A stretch of DNA of 64,000 bases, taken from Rhynchopus sp. YZ270_cl-10 (taxonomy: Eukaryota; Euglenozoa; Diplonemea; Diplonemida; Diplonemidae). Shown piece after piece: positions 49,402 to 59,856 of the stretch. Location of the stretch: positions 434,001 through 498,000 of the forward strand of contig OZ037879.1 of assembly GCA_964035575.1 (NCBI GenBank), written 5' to 3'. Position 1 is the stretch's first letter, and every line of letters begins with the position of its first letter. A program made the position numbers and the translations under genes. The notes beneath the pieces were generated by a model. The model worked only from the letters and a program-made list of their open reading frames with translations, was not told where the DNA came from and made no database searches.

Positions 49402-49740
49402 AAAAGAGTAGTTGACAACGTGCTAAAACACGTCTGAGTCGAGCTCATGCAAAGGATGTGTACGTGAGTGGTATATAAAAGGGCACCCCTACTCCCGCAT
49501 CTCCTGAACAGTGTGGTGTTTTGTTTTGGGGGTGTTAAGGAGGCAGGAGGGAAATGCATGAGAGACAGGCAGGAAGTGAGATACGGCAGCAGAGATCAGG
49601 AGGTGCGTTCAAGATGCAAGAAGAGTTTTAAAATAGATTCGTCTTCAATTCAGAGAAACCACTTGACAGTGTCGCATACGTTTTCTCCACAATAAAAGAT
49701 CCAAGAGGATAATAAAAAGGTGAAGGAATGGGGAAGGGAC
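49402..49740. promoter_or_regulatory. conserved upstream block of array copy 5
   Basis: Contains tatataaaaggg at 49472-49483 and the 45-codon plus-strand frame. This is the end of array homology. Confidence 0.58.
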
Positions 49741-50211
49741 GCTTTTTTTTCTCTCTCCCCGAACAGTTACAAACAAGTTGTCGGGGGGTCGGTTGGGTTG
49801 GGGCAGGTGTGCATCGTTCTGGAATTGGGAGATGCAAAAGATAAAAAAAGAGGGGGAGGAAAATACTTTGTAATATGGAAGTGCCACTCGTCGCGTCCAT
49901 CCCAAAAAAGAGAAAAAGAGAGAAAAGGTTGGTAAAGATGATAGCTTCTGATCCACCTTTGAAAAAGGAAGAAAAGAAGTACCAGGCAAAAAGAGTGCGG
50001 GGTTCCTCTCCCCCCCGCTATTCACCAGAAGAAATGATAAAAGAAGAAAAGAAGAAAAAAACTTGGGAGATGGAGGAGGCTTGCTGTGTACACCCCATCT
50101 AAGAAAGATTGGGTGTACACAAGCGCCTCTAAACAATGATTAGGATATAAAGGGCTGAACTGAGTCACCATACAAGGTGGCCTTATCAGAAGGAAGGGCA
50201 GCGATAAAAGG

Positions 50212-50247
50212 TCGTAAGTTGAATATGCCTCGTGTGCGTCACATCTT
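50212..50247. repeat. family-1 motif
   Basis: cgtaagttgaatatgcctcg then tgtgcgtcacatctttt; the GTGC-type subfamily. Confidence 0.5.
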
Positions 50248-50388
50248 TTAAAAAAATAGTGAACGTCAATCAACGTACAGACACCTGTCGGATGCAGGCA
50301 CGCAAAGAAAAGAAACTTTGTAAGATCAGCGTCTCCGTGAGTGAACATCACATAGAAAGAAAAGGGGGCTTTTTTTTTTTGTAAAGAA

Positions 50389-50512
50389 GTGTCACTCTAT
50401 CATTCCCTCTGCTTCTTGTAGTTGTTTGATGCGTTGATGCTTCCACGCACACTATGTCACACCTGTTGGGTGGTGGTCTTGCGGAGCACGGTTGGGTGAA
50501 CGACGTTGACAC
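50389..50512. repeat. family-4 hairpin, longer copy
   Basis: It shares gtgtcact, ttgtagttgtttgatgcgtt and gtgaacgacgt...gacac with 17655-17729, but has about 50 bp of extra sequence in the loop. Confidence 0.6.
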
Positions 50513-50947
50513 TTTCCGCTCACAAAGTATAATGATCGTGAGCCATTCTGTGCTTAGCCAATCTGAAGGAGAGCAGGATTGGTGGTTGTCACAAAAAAGA
50601 AAAAGAAAAATATCTTCTGTAGTTGTGGTACAACGAGGCGTACGGCGACAGCACAGCGAAGGTGGACAACCCGTCGCCTGTGTCTGCAAAGCGTGTGTCT
50701 GACACGGAGTTCAGTGTGAAAGCTGGCGAATGCAGACGGGCTTGTTTTTTGTGAGTCTTACACAACGCTCTTTTTGTCTGGATTTCTTAATACTGTAAAC
50801 TATACTTTGGGTAAGAGGGGTAATGGAGAGGGGGACGAGAAGGAACATAAAGTAAAATGGAGTAGGGAAACTCCTGTTCGCAAAATGCAAACAGTACAAC
50901 AGCAGATCCAAAGAGTCAAAAAAAAACACCCCCATCCCCCTCTTGGA

Positions 50948-50972
50948 AAATGAATGTGCCTCTCGTGCACAT
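50948..50972. repeat. family-1 motif
   Basis: aatgaatgtgcctctcgtg then cacatc, followed by A/T-rich aaaataaaataaaa. GTGC and GCAC pair. Confidence 0.6.
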
Positions 50973-51483
50973 CAAAAATAAAATAAAAAAGGATGAGTGT
51001 AAGAACTCTAGATCTGTTGTACTGTCGCTTTTTGAAAGAAAAAAAAAAAAACGGTGTGGAAAAAAGTTGTGCAGATTTTTTAATTCTTCACTTATAACTT
51101 TCGAGACAGGGTAGGATCATCTGAAATGGTCTGTACTGTCTATGGTTTTAAAAATATTTTCGTTCTTTTCAACGTTTCTGTTTTCAACAGGGGGGCTTTT
51201 TTTCACCATCTTGCGTGCCAAGCTGTTTACTTTTTTTTGTACCATCTTTGATAATATGGTTGCATTCTGACAAAAAAACCCCCCACCAAGAGAAGTGGGT
51301 TCTGTACTCAACCTTGTTCGAAAGGGTTTGGGAACTGCACATACCTCGTTCCCTTACGACTGTGGCAAAAGATAAGACAGCAGAAACACTGATCCGACCA
51401 CCTTTGTGTATCGTCAATACCGAGAGGTGGGTTATATAAAACACCATGCCATGGTCATCAGTTAAAAAATGTTTTGCTTTGTT

Positions 51484-51532
51484 GAAAACTTGGTTGTATT
51501 AGTGTAGCCACCCTAGAGTGTGCTCCACTATT
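51484..51532. repeat. family-2 short intergenic motif
   Basis: gaaaacttggttgtattagt then gtagccaccctagagtgtgc; nearly identical to 61219-61276. Confidence 0.7.
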
Positions 51533-51593
51533 TTTGTTTTTTGAGATGAATGTGTGTCGTCGAGAGAGAAAAAAATAAAAAATAAATCTCCAC

Positions 51594-51719
51594 TGGAGGC
51601 ACGGCACTTTTGTGGAATTTTGTGGAATTTTGTGGAATTTCAAAAACTCGACTTCTACTTTTTCCCCTTATAAAAAATTCCACAAAATTCCACAAAATTC
51701 CACAAAAGTGCCGTGCCTC
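51594..51719. repeat. fold-back built from TTTTGTGGAA units
   Basis: The arms (aggcacggcacttttgtgg, then three ttttgtggaat units, and the complement) pair almost perfectly around a loop of about 35 bp. Confidence 0.85.
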
Positions 51720-52200
51720 TTTCAAGAAAAAAAAATTTTTTTTCGACATCACAAAATTTTTCCCACAGAAAAAAAAAATTTTTTTTTCGACATCACAAAA
51801 TTTTTCCCACAAAAAAAAAAAATTTTTTTTTTGCACATGTCTGCACCAAAAATGCAAATAAAGCCAGAATTTTGATGTTTTGAGCATCTAGAATTTATTC
51901 CACGGCTATTTTGTGTATAAAATACCCACCCTGTACAGTTTGTATGGGCCAGCGCCTTGTCAAAAAAAATCTCAAAAAAAAAAAAAAAAATTTTTTTTTC
52001 ACAAGTGTTTTTGAGGCCTGCTCACTACACCCTAGGCACCCTTCTGAGACCAAAAAGTCAAAAAAAGCATGAATTGGGCTGTTTTGAGCATCTAGAGTTT
52101 ATTCCCCAGCCATTTTCTGTACCACCAGTGCACTTTGTATGGGCCAGCGCCTTGTCAAAAAATCGAAAAATCTCAAAAAAAAAAATTTTTTTTTTCGGGA
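51720..52200. repeat. imperfect tandem repeats
   Basis: Two copies of ttttcgacatcacaaaattt with poly-A/T runs are followed by two copies of a unit of about 190 bp (starting gttttgagcatctagag, containing tgtatgggccagcgccttgt) near 51880 and 52078. Confidence 0.7.
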
Positions 52201-52479
52201 AAATTTCGACCACTGAGGTGGGTCTTTGGGCACCAAAAAATGCAAAAAAAATGCAAAAATCGGGTGTTTTGACCATCTGTGGTTACACAAAACACACTTC
52301 TGTGTACAAGCCTACACCAATACAGTGGTACCCTCATAGTAAAAATAATGTTTTTTCAAAAATAAATTAATAAAAAAATGACCCAAAAGTAACATTTTTT
52401 TTGTAACAATTTAATAAAATGTTTTATTCGTTTTTTTGCAGTTGGGCAAAAAGTAACAAATGTTACAAAGAAAAAATAA

Positions 52480-52680
52480 AAAGCCCATGGTTGAAGCACG
52501 GGAGTACCATAGGGAACTGGGTTGCTGACCACACCATCCAGGCTGTACCTCAATTTTTTTTTTTGCCTGCGGCGCCATTTTCCCCTTTTTGCTCCGCAAA
52601 AAAGGGTTCGTTGAGTGACTCTGTGTAAAAAGCTATATTTTTACACCATGGGTGTCCGCGCTGTATGCTTTATTAGCCCC
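52480..52680 (+). repeat. dispersed-repeat copy related to the hAT interior
   Basis: catggttgaagcacgggagt, gaactgggttgctgacc, gcctgcggcgccattttcc and tgctccgcaaaaaagggtt match 1163-1290 in the same order. No termini are visible. Confidence 0.72.
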
Positions 52681-52685
52681 CCCAG

Positions 52686-52724
52686 TAACATTTTTGTTAC
52701 GCCTGCGGCGTAACAAAAATGTTA
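52686..52724. repeat. 39-bp near-perfect palindrome
   Basis: gtaacatttttgttacgcc, a 3-bp loop tgc, then its complement. Confidence 0.85.
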
Positions 52725-54145
52725 CAAAAAAATAAAATCCAAACAATGAAAAAAGTAACAAAATGCAAAAATGTTATAAAAAAAAATAAAAATCGCCGAA
52801 ATAATTTATTTGTAACAATAACATAATTTATACTATGAGGGTAATACAAGGCGATTTTTGACCAAAAAAAAATATTTTTTTTCGCCCAAAATCGGGCGTG
52901 GTACGTCATAAAATGGCCCAAAAAATCCAAGGAAAACCTTCGATTGGGCAAATTATGAAAAAAATTTTCAAGTCAAATTTTCAACCAAAATACGGTCATT
53001 TTGTTCACACAGTGATTCTACGTCATGCTAGCTTCCTGTGCAGAACTCCAGCAATTCACCAATGCCGGCATCTATCTTTCCATTATCGCCATTGCACTTC
53101 GTGTGTTACCAACGTGCTCAAGAAATGGCGTGCTGTCACACTCCAACCAGAGTATCGAACCCGTACGTACATAACGGAGATCCACGAGCCCACCCAAAGG
53201 CGGAGGGTCTAGCCGAAGGCGGACGAGCTAGCCCAATCCGGACGAGCGAGCCTCAATCTAGACGAGCGAGCCTCATAAAGCACACCAGCTCCAATCTGAC
53301 GGGGAACTTCGAGCCTCTAAGCCCAGAGAAAGAACCTGGCCACCGGAGGGCCCTAACGGCCCGACGAGGAGGCGCCCCATAGGGCGCTGGGGCCAAGGGA
53401 CTTAAGTCGCCCTAACGCTTCGCTAAGTACCTGGAAAAATCCCTAAGGAAAAAAGTGGAAAAAAAGTGTCTCAAAATTGACATCTATTTTTTGACCTTTT
53501 TGCTGGGTAGGTTTGGGTCGGTCCGACCTGACCCTACTGAGTCGGTTTAAGTCGGATTGGTAGCCTTGTCCCCTATCATCTCCCCTCTTCCCCCTTTTAA
53601 TACAAGGGCAGTCTCGTGACTATGTAACCTACAAAACCACCATTTAAGCACCTCAGTATCATACCCCATCTAAGCACCCTCAACCCTCATCCACACAGAT
53701 TCGCCTCCTTAAACCTGCAAACCTGCAAACCTTCTAACACCTCAGAGGGCAAGGCCCGCAAACCCTTATTCCAATGGAAGAATTTTTCAAAAATTCTCTA
53801 TACTTCCTATGACTGGACCCAACTCCCCTCACTATTTTTCCCAAAAAAAAACGCAAAAAACGCCCAAAAAATTCTGCCAAAAATATCAAAAATATCAAAA
53901 ATGCTCATTTTTGCCGTGCCTCCACTGAGGGGTTTTTTTTAAATTTTTCTGATGCTGTTACAGAGTTAACTGCAATAGGGGGAAATGGTTTATACTTTTA
54001 AAGAGAAAACGTTGCTTAACAAATGGTACTGAGAGCCTTGTTGTGTCTTAGTCGCCTTTTGAAAAGAAAATAAATTTGCCGCAATAGTGCAGACTGAAGG
54101 GATGTCTCCTGCACCATGTGGACTCTAATGGCTAACAAGGTTTTA
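52725..54145. other. intergenic stretch, no supported gene
   Basis: Around 53215-53280 the phrase gacgagcgagcctca is repeated. Frames of about 100 codons here show no domain and use mixed composition. Confidence 0.5.
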
Positions 54146-54179
54146 AAGATGAATCTAAATATCATGTACTTAGTCACCT
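54146..54179. repeat. family-1 motif
   Basis: aagatgaatctaaatatcat then gtacttagtcacct. Confidence 0.6.
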
Positions 54180-54196
54180 AAAGAGAAAATCTCGTT

Positions 54197-54197
<1 letters not shown>

Positions 54198-54259
<62 letters not shown>
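54198..54259 (+). repeat. poly(A) run of about 62
   Basis: An uninterrupted A homopolymer. No retrotransposon body precedes it in either direction that I can recognise. Confidence 0.9.
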
Positions 54260-54264
<5 letters not shown>

Positions 54265-54943
54265 CATTTTGAAGTGTACTCTCTCTCTCTCGGTACCAAA
54301 AAATGGGTCACCAATTTTATTAAAAAAAAAAGGGGGTTTGTTTTGAATGACAAGCTTGGTAAAATTGAACGCTGTCAAGGCGACAATGATTTGACATTTT
54401 GAAGCCCTGTCATAGGGTGTTTTCCTGAAAAAGAGGTTGTCATTGAAAAACAAAAGAAAAGAAAAAAAGGGATGTTCGGTTTGCGATAGCACAGCCCCGC
54501 AATAGCAGGCACTTCACTATCTATTTAAATTTTTTGTATTAGTGGAGAAACCCAAAGATGAGCTCCACAATTTTTTGTTTTGTTTTGTTTTCTCTCTCTT
54601 GGAAAATTGGCTGTTTTTTTTTTTAAATGAAAGACCCACCCTTTTTTTTTTTTTTTGTCCAATCTCCACACAATTTCTCTTGTTTCAATTTTTTTTTTTC
54701 TGTCCACCTTTTTTGATAAGACAGTCTTCACTATCCGCTCACAACAATATTTTTTTTTTGCTAAATTTTTAGACCACCATCACCGGGTAGCAGCCACCGT
54801 TTTTCACAGGATCCTAAAAAGAGAGAGAAAGAGTAAGTTTTGCACGCACACAACTATTTAAAAAAAAAAAAAAGAGAATTTTTTTTTTCCCCCCTGAGAT
54901 ATGACTCACATAGAACCTCAGAAAACACGCACATACACACATT

Positions 54944-54972
54944 GGGGCCATATTCTGCGCAAGAATTACCCC
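54944..54972. repeat. family-3 short hairpin, followed by (AC)n
   Basis: Matches 15627-15655 at nearly every base, including the AC run that follows. Confidence 0.65.
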
Positions 54973-55166
54973 TACTAGTTATCAAACACACACACACACA
55001 CAACATACTCGTGGGCACTGTTGGTCGCTCTTAAGAATTAGCCACATTTGCTTTTAAAGCGCACAACATGCGTGACACCACACAAACACCTCTCAGCGAG
55101 GTACACCATGAGGCAACACTCCACAACAGGTGGGTCTCGTCAAATAAAGGACGACACAAGTTGTTT

Positions 55167-55167
<1 letters not shown>

Positions 55168-55197
<30 letters not shown>

Positions 55198-55342
55198 GTT
55201 TTGTTTTGTTTTGTTTTGTTTTGTTTTGTTTTGTTTTGTTTTGTTTTGTTTTGTTTTGTTTTGTTTTGTTTTGTTTTGTTTTGTTTTGTTTTGTTTTGTT
55301 TTGTTTTGTTTTGTTTTGTTTTGTTTTGTTTTGTTTTGTTTT
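55168..55342. repeat. (GTTTT)n pentamer array, about 35 units
   Basis: Perfect pentanucleotide repeats, open in several frames but not coding. Confidence 0.93.
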
Positions 55343-55839
55343 ATAATATTGTTGATTTTTGCTTTGAATGACAGATGTACTCCGCCATTCGTCAAAAAAA
55401 AAAATTCTGTCAGGAACCAACGAAGTTGATAGTAAAAAGGGCTACTTTGGGTCCTTTAAAAAAAAGGTGGGGAACTGTATCAGAACGGGAATGGGGGGGC
55501 GTTCTTATAGGGACTAGGGGAGGCTGGGTCAGAGAGGGATGAACATTCTATACTTCAATGAAAAGAAAAGAAAAACTGTGATTTTGCGCAAGGCATCTCC
55601 AACTGACCCAAATCGATGCCAGCCATCCAGATGAAAGCACAAAGCACCCTGCGGCCTACAACAGTAGACGTAAAAAGGAAACCTAATGACTACCGTAAGA
55701 GAACGAGGGCGGTACACAACCGGTCGTCATCCGGCGGCCCCCATCTGCCGAAAAAGAAAAAATCTTGAAAATATAAAGTGTGTCTCCTCATATCCACACA
55801 CCTCCAAGAAAAAAAGAAGAAAAAAATACTAAACAATTT
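55343..55839. other. intergenic stretch, nothing recognised
   Basis: No gene or repeat is supported. Confidence 0.5.
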
Positions 55840-55860
55840 GTAAGATGAACCTGCCTTGTT
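55840..55860. repeat. family-1 motif, truncated, in the 3' region of the next gene
   Basis: gtaagatgaacctgcctt lies 35 bp beyond the stop of the minus-strand gene at 55895. Confidence 0.5.
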
Positions 55861-55894
55861 GAAAAATCTATATCTTTTTTTTTAACAGCGCTCC

Positions 55895-56395
55895 TTACTT
55901 TCCTTCGTAGTCGTTCAGGATACCAAGGTCTGGGAGGATGATCATGAGACCTGCGGTAACGTATGCCACTTCGCCCATGAGACGGCCAATGTAGTACATG
56001 CGGGTGTACGTTTTGTCCCCGAATTCGTGGTTTGCAGTGCCGTCCCATGCCCAGGTGGCTTGTCTGCCTCTGCCGATAGCGAGGATGAGCCCGCCCACCA
56101 CGTAAATCGCCAGCAGAATCAATGCCACGATACGCAAGATATTCGTGCGTCTCAGCCCAAACATCGTGAAAAAGATGAAAATGAATCCGGCTCCCTGCAC
56201 AATACCCGACCCAGCACTCACCATCACATATTCTCCTGCATCACGTCTGGCCTCTGGGATGCACACATAAAACAAAAAGTAAAACCAGATCCCAATCAGA
56301 ATCACAAAAGACCTGATCTTATGCCCCAAAGGGCGTTTGTGGTGCGCGACAGTGGCGGAGGTCTCACGGCGGTACTCAACGTCTTTGTTACCCAT
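55895..56395 (-). CDS. small four-helix membrane protein, paralogue of 23783-24364
   Basis: The 166-residue protein has a short polar N-terminus, RPLGHKIRSF at 21-30, helices at about 29-47, 56-79, 87-107 and 135-156, then ILPDLGILNDYEGK at the end. It shares with its 193-residue relative the two end motifs, the R-x-R-x-x-W turn between helices 3 and 4, and the G-R-L-x-x-E start of helix 4. Overall identity looks modest, so the duplication is old. No known family is recognised. Confidence 0.8.
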   Translation of the reverse strand: MGNKDVEYRRETSATVAHHKRPLGHKIRSFVILIGIWFYFLFYVCIPEARRDAGEYVMVSAGSGIVQGAGFIFIFFTMFGLRRTNILRIVALILLAIYVVGGLILAIGRGRQATWAWDGTANHEFGDKTYTRMYYIGRLMGEVAYVTAGLMIILPDLGILNDYEGK

Positions 56396-57311
56396 TTTTT
56401 TTGCTTTTTTTTTTTGAAGTTTTGTGGCTTTGCTGTTTGGTGTAATAGAGGCGGAGGGATGGGAGGGGTGCAGGGGCAGTCATAGCACTTAACGTGATTT
56501 AGCCGCCCACCTTTTTTGCTGAGCAGGAAAAGGTGGATGAAGGAGAGGCAGGGTAAAAAAATGCCGTTCCAGATCATCGAATATGAAGAATGCAGAGCAG
56601 ATGAAGTGCGAGCAGGAGGATCTCTGCATAGTCTCCGGTAGTCCCCTACAACCCCTTTAGTTTGTGGTTGCCCCCTGATGGGGGAGTTTGAAAATGTTTT
56701 TTGTATGTTTTGAAAGTGCGTTGTGCTCTGTTTAATTTTGCTTGATAGTTTTGTAGACGTAGAGTTGGAGAGGAAGGGCGCGTTACTTTGTATGAGATTA
56801 CGACTTATCCTCTTTCTCAGCCACTGTCAAATGCCCCCAGATGGGGGAGGAGGGAGGAGGGAGCGGAGGAGGGAGGAGGAGAAGTGTTGCAGGGAGGGAG
56901 GAGGAAACGTTATTTCGCCCTTTTTTTTGCTGTAAAAATTCGCTTTTTTTTTTTTGAAGATAAGGCGGCGGGAAAGGGTGGGGAAAATATGTGCAGATTT
57001 GCCACGTCTCGGCAGTCGCCAGATTTTTTTTTTTTTTGGTGTCGGTTGTCGTTACAAAAGAAACGAAAACGGCAAAAAAAAAAAGAAAAAAGAAAAAAAG
57101 AAAATGAAAGGGGGAACAGGGAGATGATGTAAATTGAACAAAAAGGGAATGGGTGTGTTTTTTTTTTTTTTTTTTTTTTTTTTTGTTGTTTTTGTTTGTT
57201 TTGTTTGTTTTTTTTGTAATGATTTTTTGATAAAATCGGAGTGGGGAATGCTGGGAAGGCAAATTTTGTAGCGTAGACAAAACGCACAAAAAAAAAAAAA
57301 AAAAGGTCTTG
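56396..57311. other. intergenic stretch, no supported gene
   Basis: Purine- and pyrimidine-rich runs, including a gggaggagg-rich tract (56840-56905). No gene. Confidence 0.55.
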
Positions 57312-57345
57312 AAAAGATGAATGTGCCTTGATGCGCACACATATC
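57312..57345. repeat. family-1 motif
   Basis: aaaagatgaatgtgccttga then tgcgcacacatatc; GTGC-type subfamily. Confidence 0.55.
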
Positions 57346-57558
57346 TATCAAAACAAAAAAGGTTGTTCTTGAAAAAGGGGAATGTGGGGTGAAGGGTTCT
57401 GAGGGAACAGTTGGGACGAGAGTGGGGGGGAAAACTGATCAAAAGGGAAAAACACATTTGAAAAGAAGAAAAAAAAGGAAAAAAAAAAACAATGGCAAAA
57501 TCTGAGCCGGGATCAGAGTTTTTGCTGTACGTTGGGAGCGGAGAAGAAAAAAAAATCT

Positions 57559-57592
57559 TGTAAGATGAATGTGCCTCTCGTGCACCTTCATC
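57559..57592. repeat. family-1 motif, best hairpin
   Basis: gtaagatgaatgtgcctc then tcgtgcaccttcatct. GATGAA pairs with TTCATC and GTGC with GCAC. Confidence 0.7.
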
Positions 57593-57620
57593 TCCAAAAT
57601 AAAAAGGGGTGTTTTTTTTT

Positions 57621-57657
57621 GTAAGATGAACCTAAGCCTTTCGTGTTTAGTAACCTT
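57621..57657. repeat. family-1 motif
   Basis: gtaagatgaacctaagcc then tttcgtgtttagtaacctt. It lies only 29 bp from the preceding copy of the other subfamily. Confidence 0.7.
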
Positions 57658-58758
57658 AAAAAAAAAGGGCGGGGGGAACAGGAGGGAATTGAGCTTCCCG
57701 GGACAGGAGGGGGGGGGGGGAGGAGGACTGGGGTGGCATTCTGTATCAAAATTTTGTAAGTTTTTTCTTTTTCTTTTCGACAGCCATGAGTCCAGACAGC
57801 GATGAGGGTAAATTGTGTCTTTCAGGTTGTGAGACGTGTTCATTACCTTTTGCCAAAATTTAATTTTTTTATTCACCCCAGGAAGCTTTTTTCACTGGGG
57901 AAAAAAAACTAAATAAAACAAAAGCTCGTTCTTTTTAAAACAAAATCGGTTACATGTACCACATGTAACGGTACATGCGGTCCAATGTAACCGATTTTCA
58001 CATGTAACATTATATGTACCTTCACATATAATATAAGTTACTTCACCGCCGCGTGCCACTTTAAAATAGGTATAAAATATCTGATTTCATGAGGGGTGTT
58101 TTATGACAATATTTTGCTGTTTTTTTTATTTTGTTTTTTTTTATACCTTTGACGTTGTACTTTTTATTGCAGGAATGGAAGAAATAGGTGAGAGGTGGGT
58201 TTGGGGACACATAGTATTACTACTGGGGAGCAGAAGGGCATTTTTTCGATCCGCTTCTTTTTGAATGGTTTTATGAAATTCTTTGTACATTTTTTTTTTC
58301 TTTTTTTTGTGTTGGCTTCAGGAACGATCCCTCACCAGATAGGTCTAATAAAAACAACTAGAAATACATTTTTTCTTTTTTTCGCAGTCGCCTTCTGCTT
58401 CTTTATGATAAAAAGGTTTTTTTTTGATTGATGTTCTTTCATCCGATTTTCCCAATTTTTTTTATAATAGAATTCCCACATTTTTTTCCAATACCCAAAA
58501 TGAGATCAAAAGAGCTGAAAGTATTGGCATTCTTTTTTTGCGGCGAATTTACAAAGAATAAAAAAGGGAAGAAGATCGAAAAATAAAGAGAGAGGCTCGT
58601 GTGAAATGAGACATTGTTGTATCATTTCTATTGCCGAAGGGGAAAATAAAAAAAATGAGATATACATCGGAACAATCGTCTATCTTTTGGCAGGGATTGT
58701 CGATACAACTAAAGAGGTTAGAATGCTTTATTTTTTTATTCCTACAAGCGTAGCTTAA
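57658..58758. other. intergenic stretch with an inverted repeat
   Basis: aaaatcggttacat (57942-57955) is inverted at 57985-57998, with several acatgtaac phrases around it. No gene. Confidence 0.55.
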
Positions 58759-59750
58759 CCCTTTATGGACCAAGAGGATATATATATCCACGAAAATGCT
58801 TAACATGGCTTCTACTCGGACTTTTTCAGCGATTTTTTTTTTAGTGGAAAGATTTGATGTGAAATCTTTCCAAAGAAGCAAGATTCAATTTATTTTGACA
58901 CTCTCATACACTGTCACCAAATCGAGGCATTTCCAAATTTTCGACTTTTTCGGGTATATTTTGGGAATAATGAACTACTCTGGCGAGCTTGAGTCATCAG
59001 AGGATTCAAACTTTGGTGTGAAGGGAACCATTTTGTACGGTTTTCAGAACAAAACTAAAATAATGGAAAATATCTGCGACCGGGCAAAGTAACACTCGTC
59101 GTAGCAGTTCCTGACCCTGAACTGGCTGTGCCTCTTCTCCGTGTATTTATTGCCCTTTGTCTTTTGGGGGACATTGTACAAAAGAAGCTGTATCAACACA
59201 GTCAAGGTACAGAGACACTGGCAGGAGGGTGTTGGTCGACAACTTCTTCTTGCTTGGGAAACAGGCGGCTAAAAGCAGATTACATGTGCGGGGGATGCGG
59301 CGTTCAACACCAGGCCAAGTTGGCCAAAAGCCCCAAAAGCCCCAACTTTTGTACTGTCCAACCTCTGTACAATTACGGTATATTTAGCTGGTTGGTACCT
59401 TCTCTCCATGCAGTGAGACATTATCTACTAGGACTTTTTGATCGATTTTTCTTTCTTTTGAAAGATTTTGAACCGATCTTTCAAATAAAGCCATTTTCGA
59501 ATACCGAAAAAACAGGTGCGCAGCCGGAATAATTTTTTTCTTCAAAATTTTCAGGAAAAAATATCAGCTCTCCTCAATTTTCCATTTTCCATTTTTCTCA
59601 TTTTATTTCGATTTCTGCTCCATTTGAAAGATCTGCTCAAAATCTTTCAATTGCGGCCAGGTACGATCAAAAATATGCATCGGATCTCATTTTACCTATG
59701 TGAGAGACAATCATAGCAAAACGCAAAATACGGCCGTGGTCCATAAAGGG
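58759..59750. mobile_element. piggyBac-like element, 992 bp, no intact transposase
   Basis: It starts ccctttatggacca and ends tggtccataaaggg, flanked by TTAA on both sides (58755-58758, 59751-59754). The joined flanks equal an uninterrupted sequence at 24710-24815. TTAA duplication and CCC-type ends are the piggyBac signature. Two short frames (58796-59092; 59128-59532) may be internal-deletion remnants: one has an acidic ELESSEDSN stretch, the other a YMCGGCGV cysteine pair. That identification is weak. Confidence 0.88.
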
Positions 59751-59856
59751 TTAAAGGAGAAATAGTTCCTCAGATACGGTCGCCAATCACCCCTCAAACA
59801 GGGTAATTGAATCAACGAAAAACCCTTTTTTCCTTTTACTTACCTATCAGAGTTAT

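Larger units (their letters stand above)
49741..51590. other. intergenic stretch, no supported gene
   Basis: Contains family-1 motifs (50212-50247, 50948-50972), a family-4 hairpin relative (50389-50512) and a family-2 motif (51484-51532). Otherwise AT-rich. Confidence 0.55.

Noticed and set aside
53010-53400. Frames of about 100-115 codons in the mixed-composition tract
   Set aside because: They contain short repeated gacgagcgagcc words, have no domain and run on the strand opposite to all genes.
54198-54259. Poly(A) run as the tail of a retrotransposed copy
   Set aside because: No gene-like or element-like sequence with a target duplication adjoins it on either side.
59330-59390. Third copy of the TA element (caattacggtata)
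   Set aside because: Only a few terminal bases match and no second end is seen; the stretch lies inside the piggyBac-like element.
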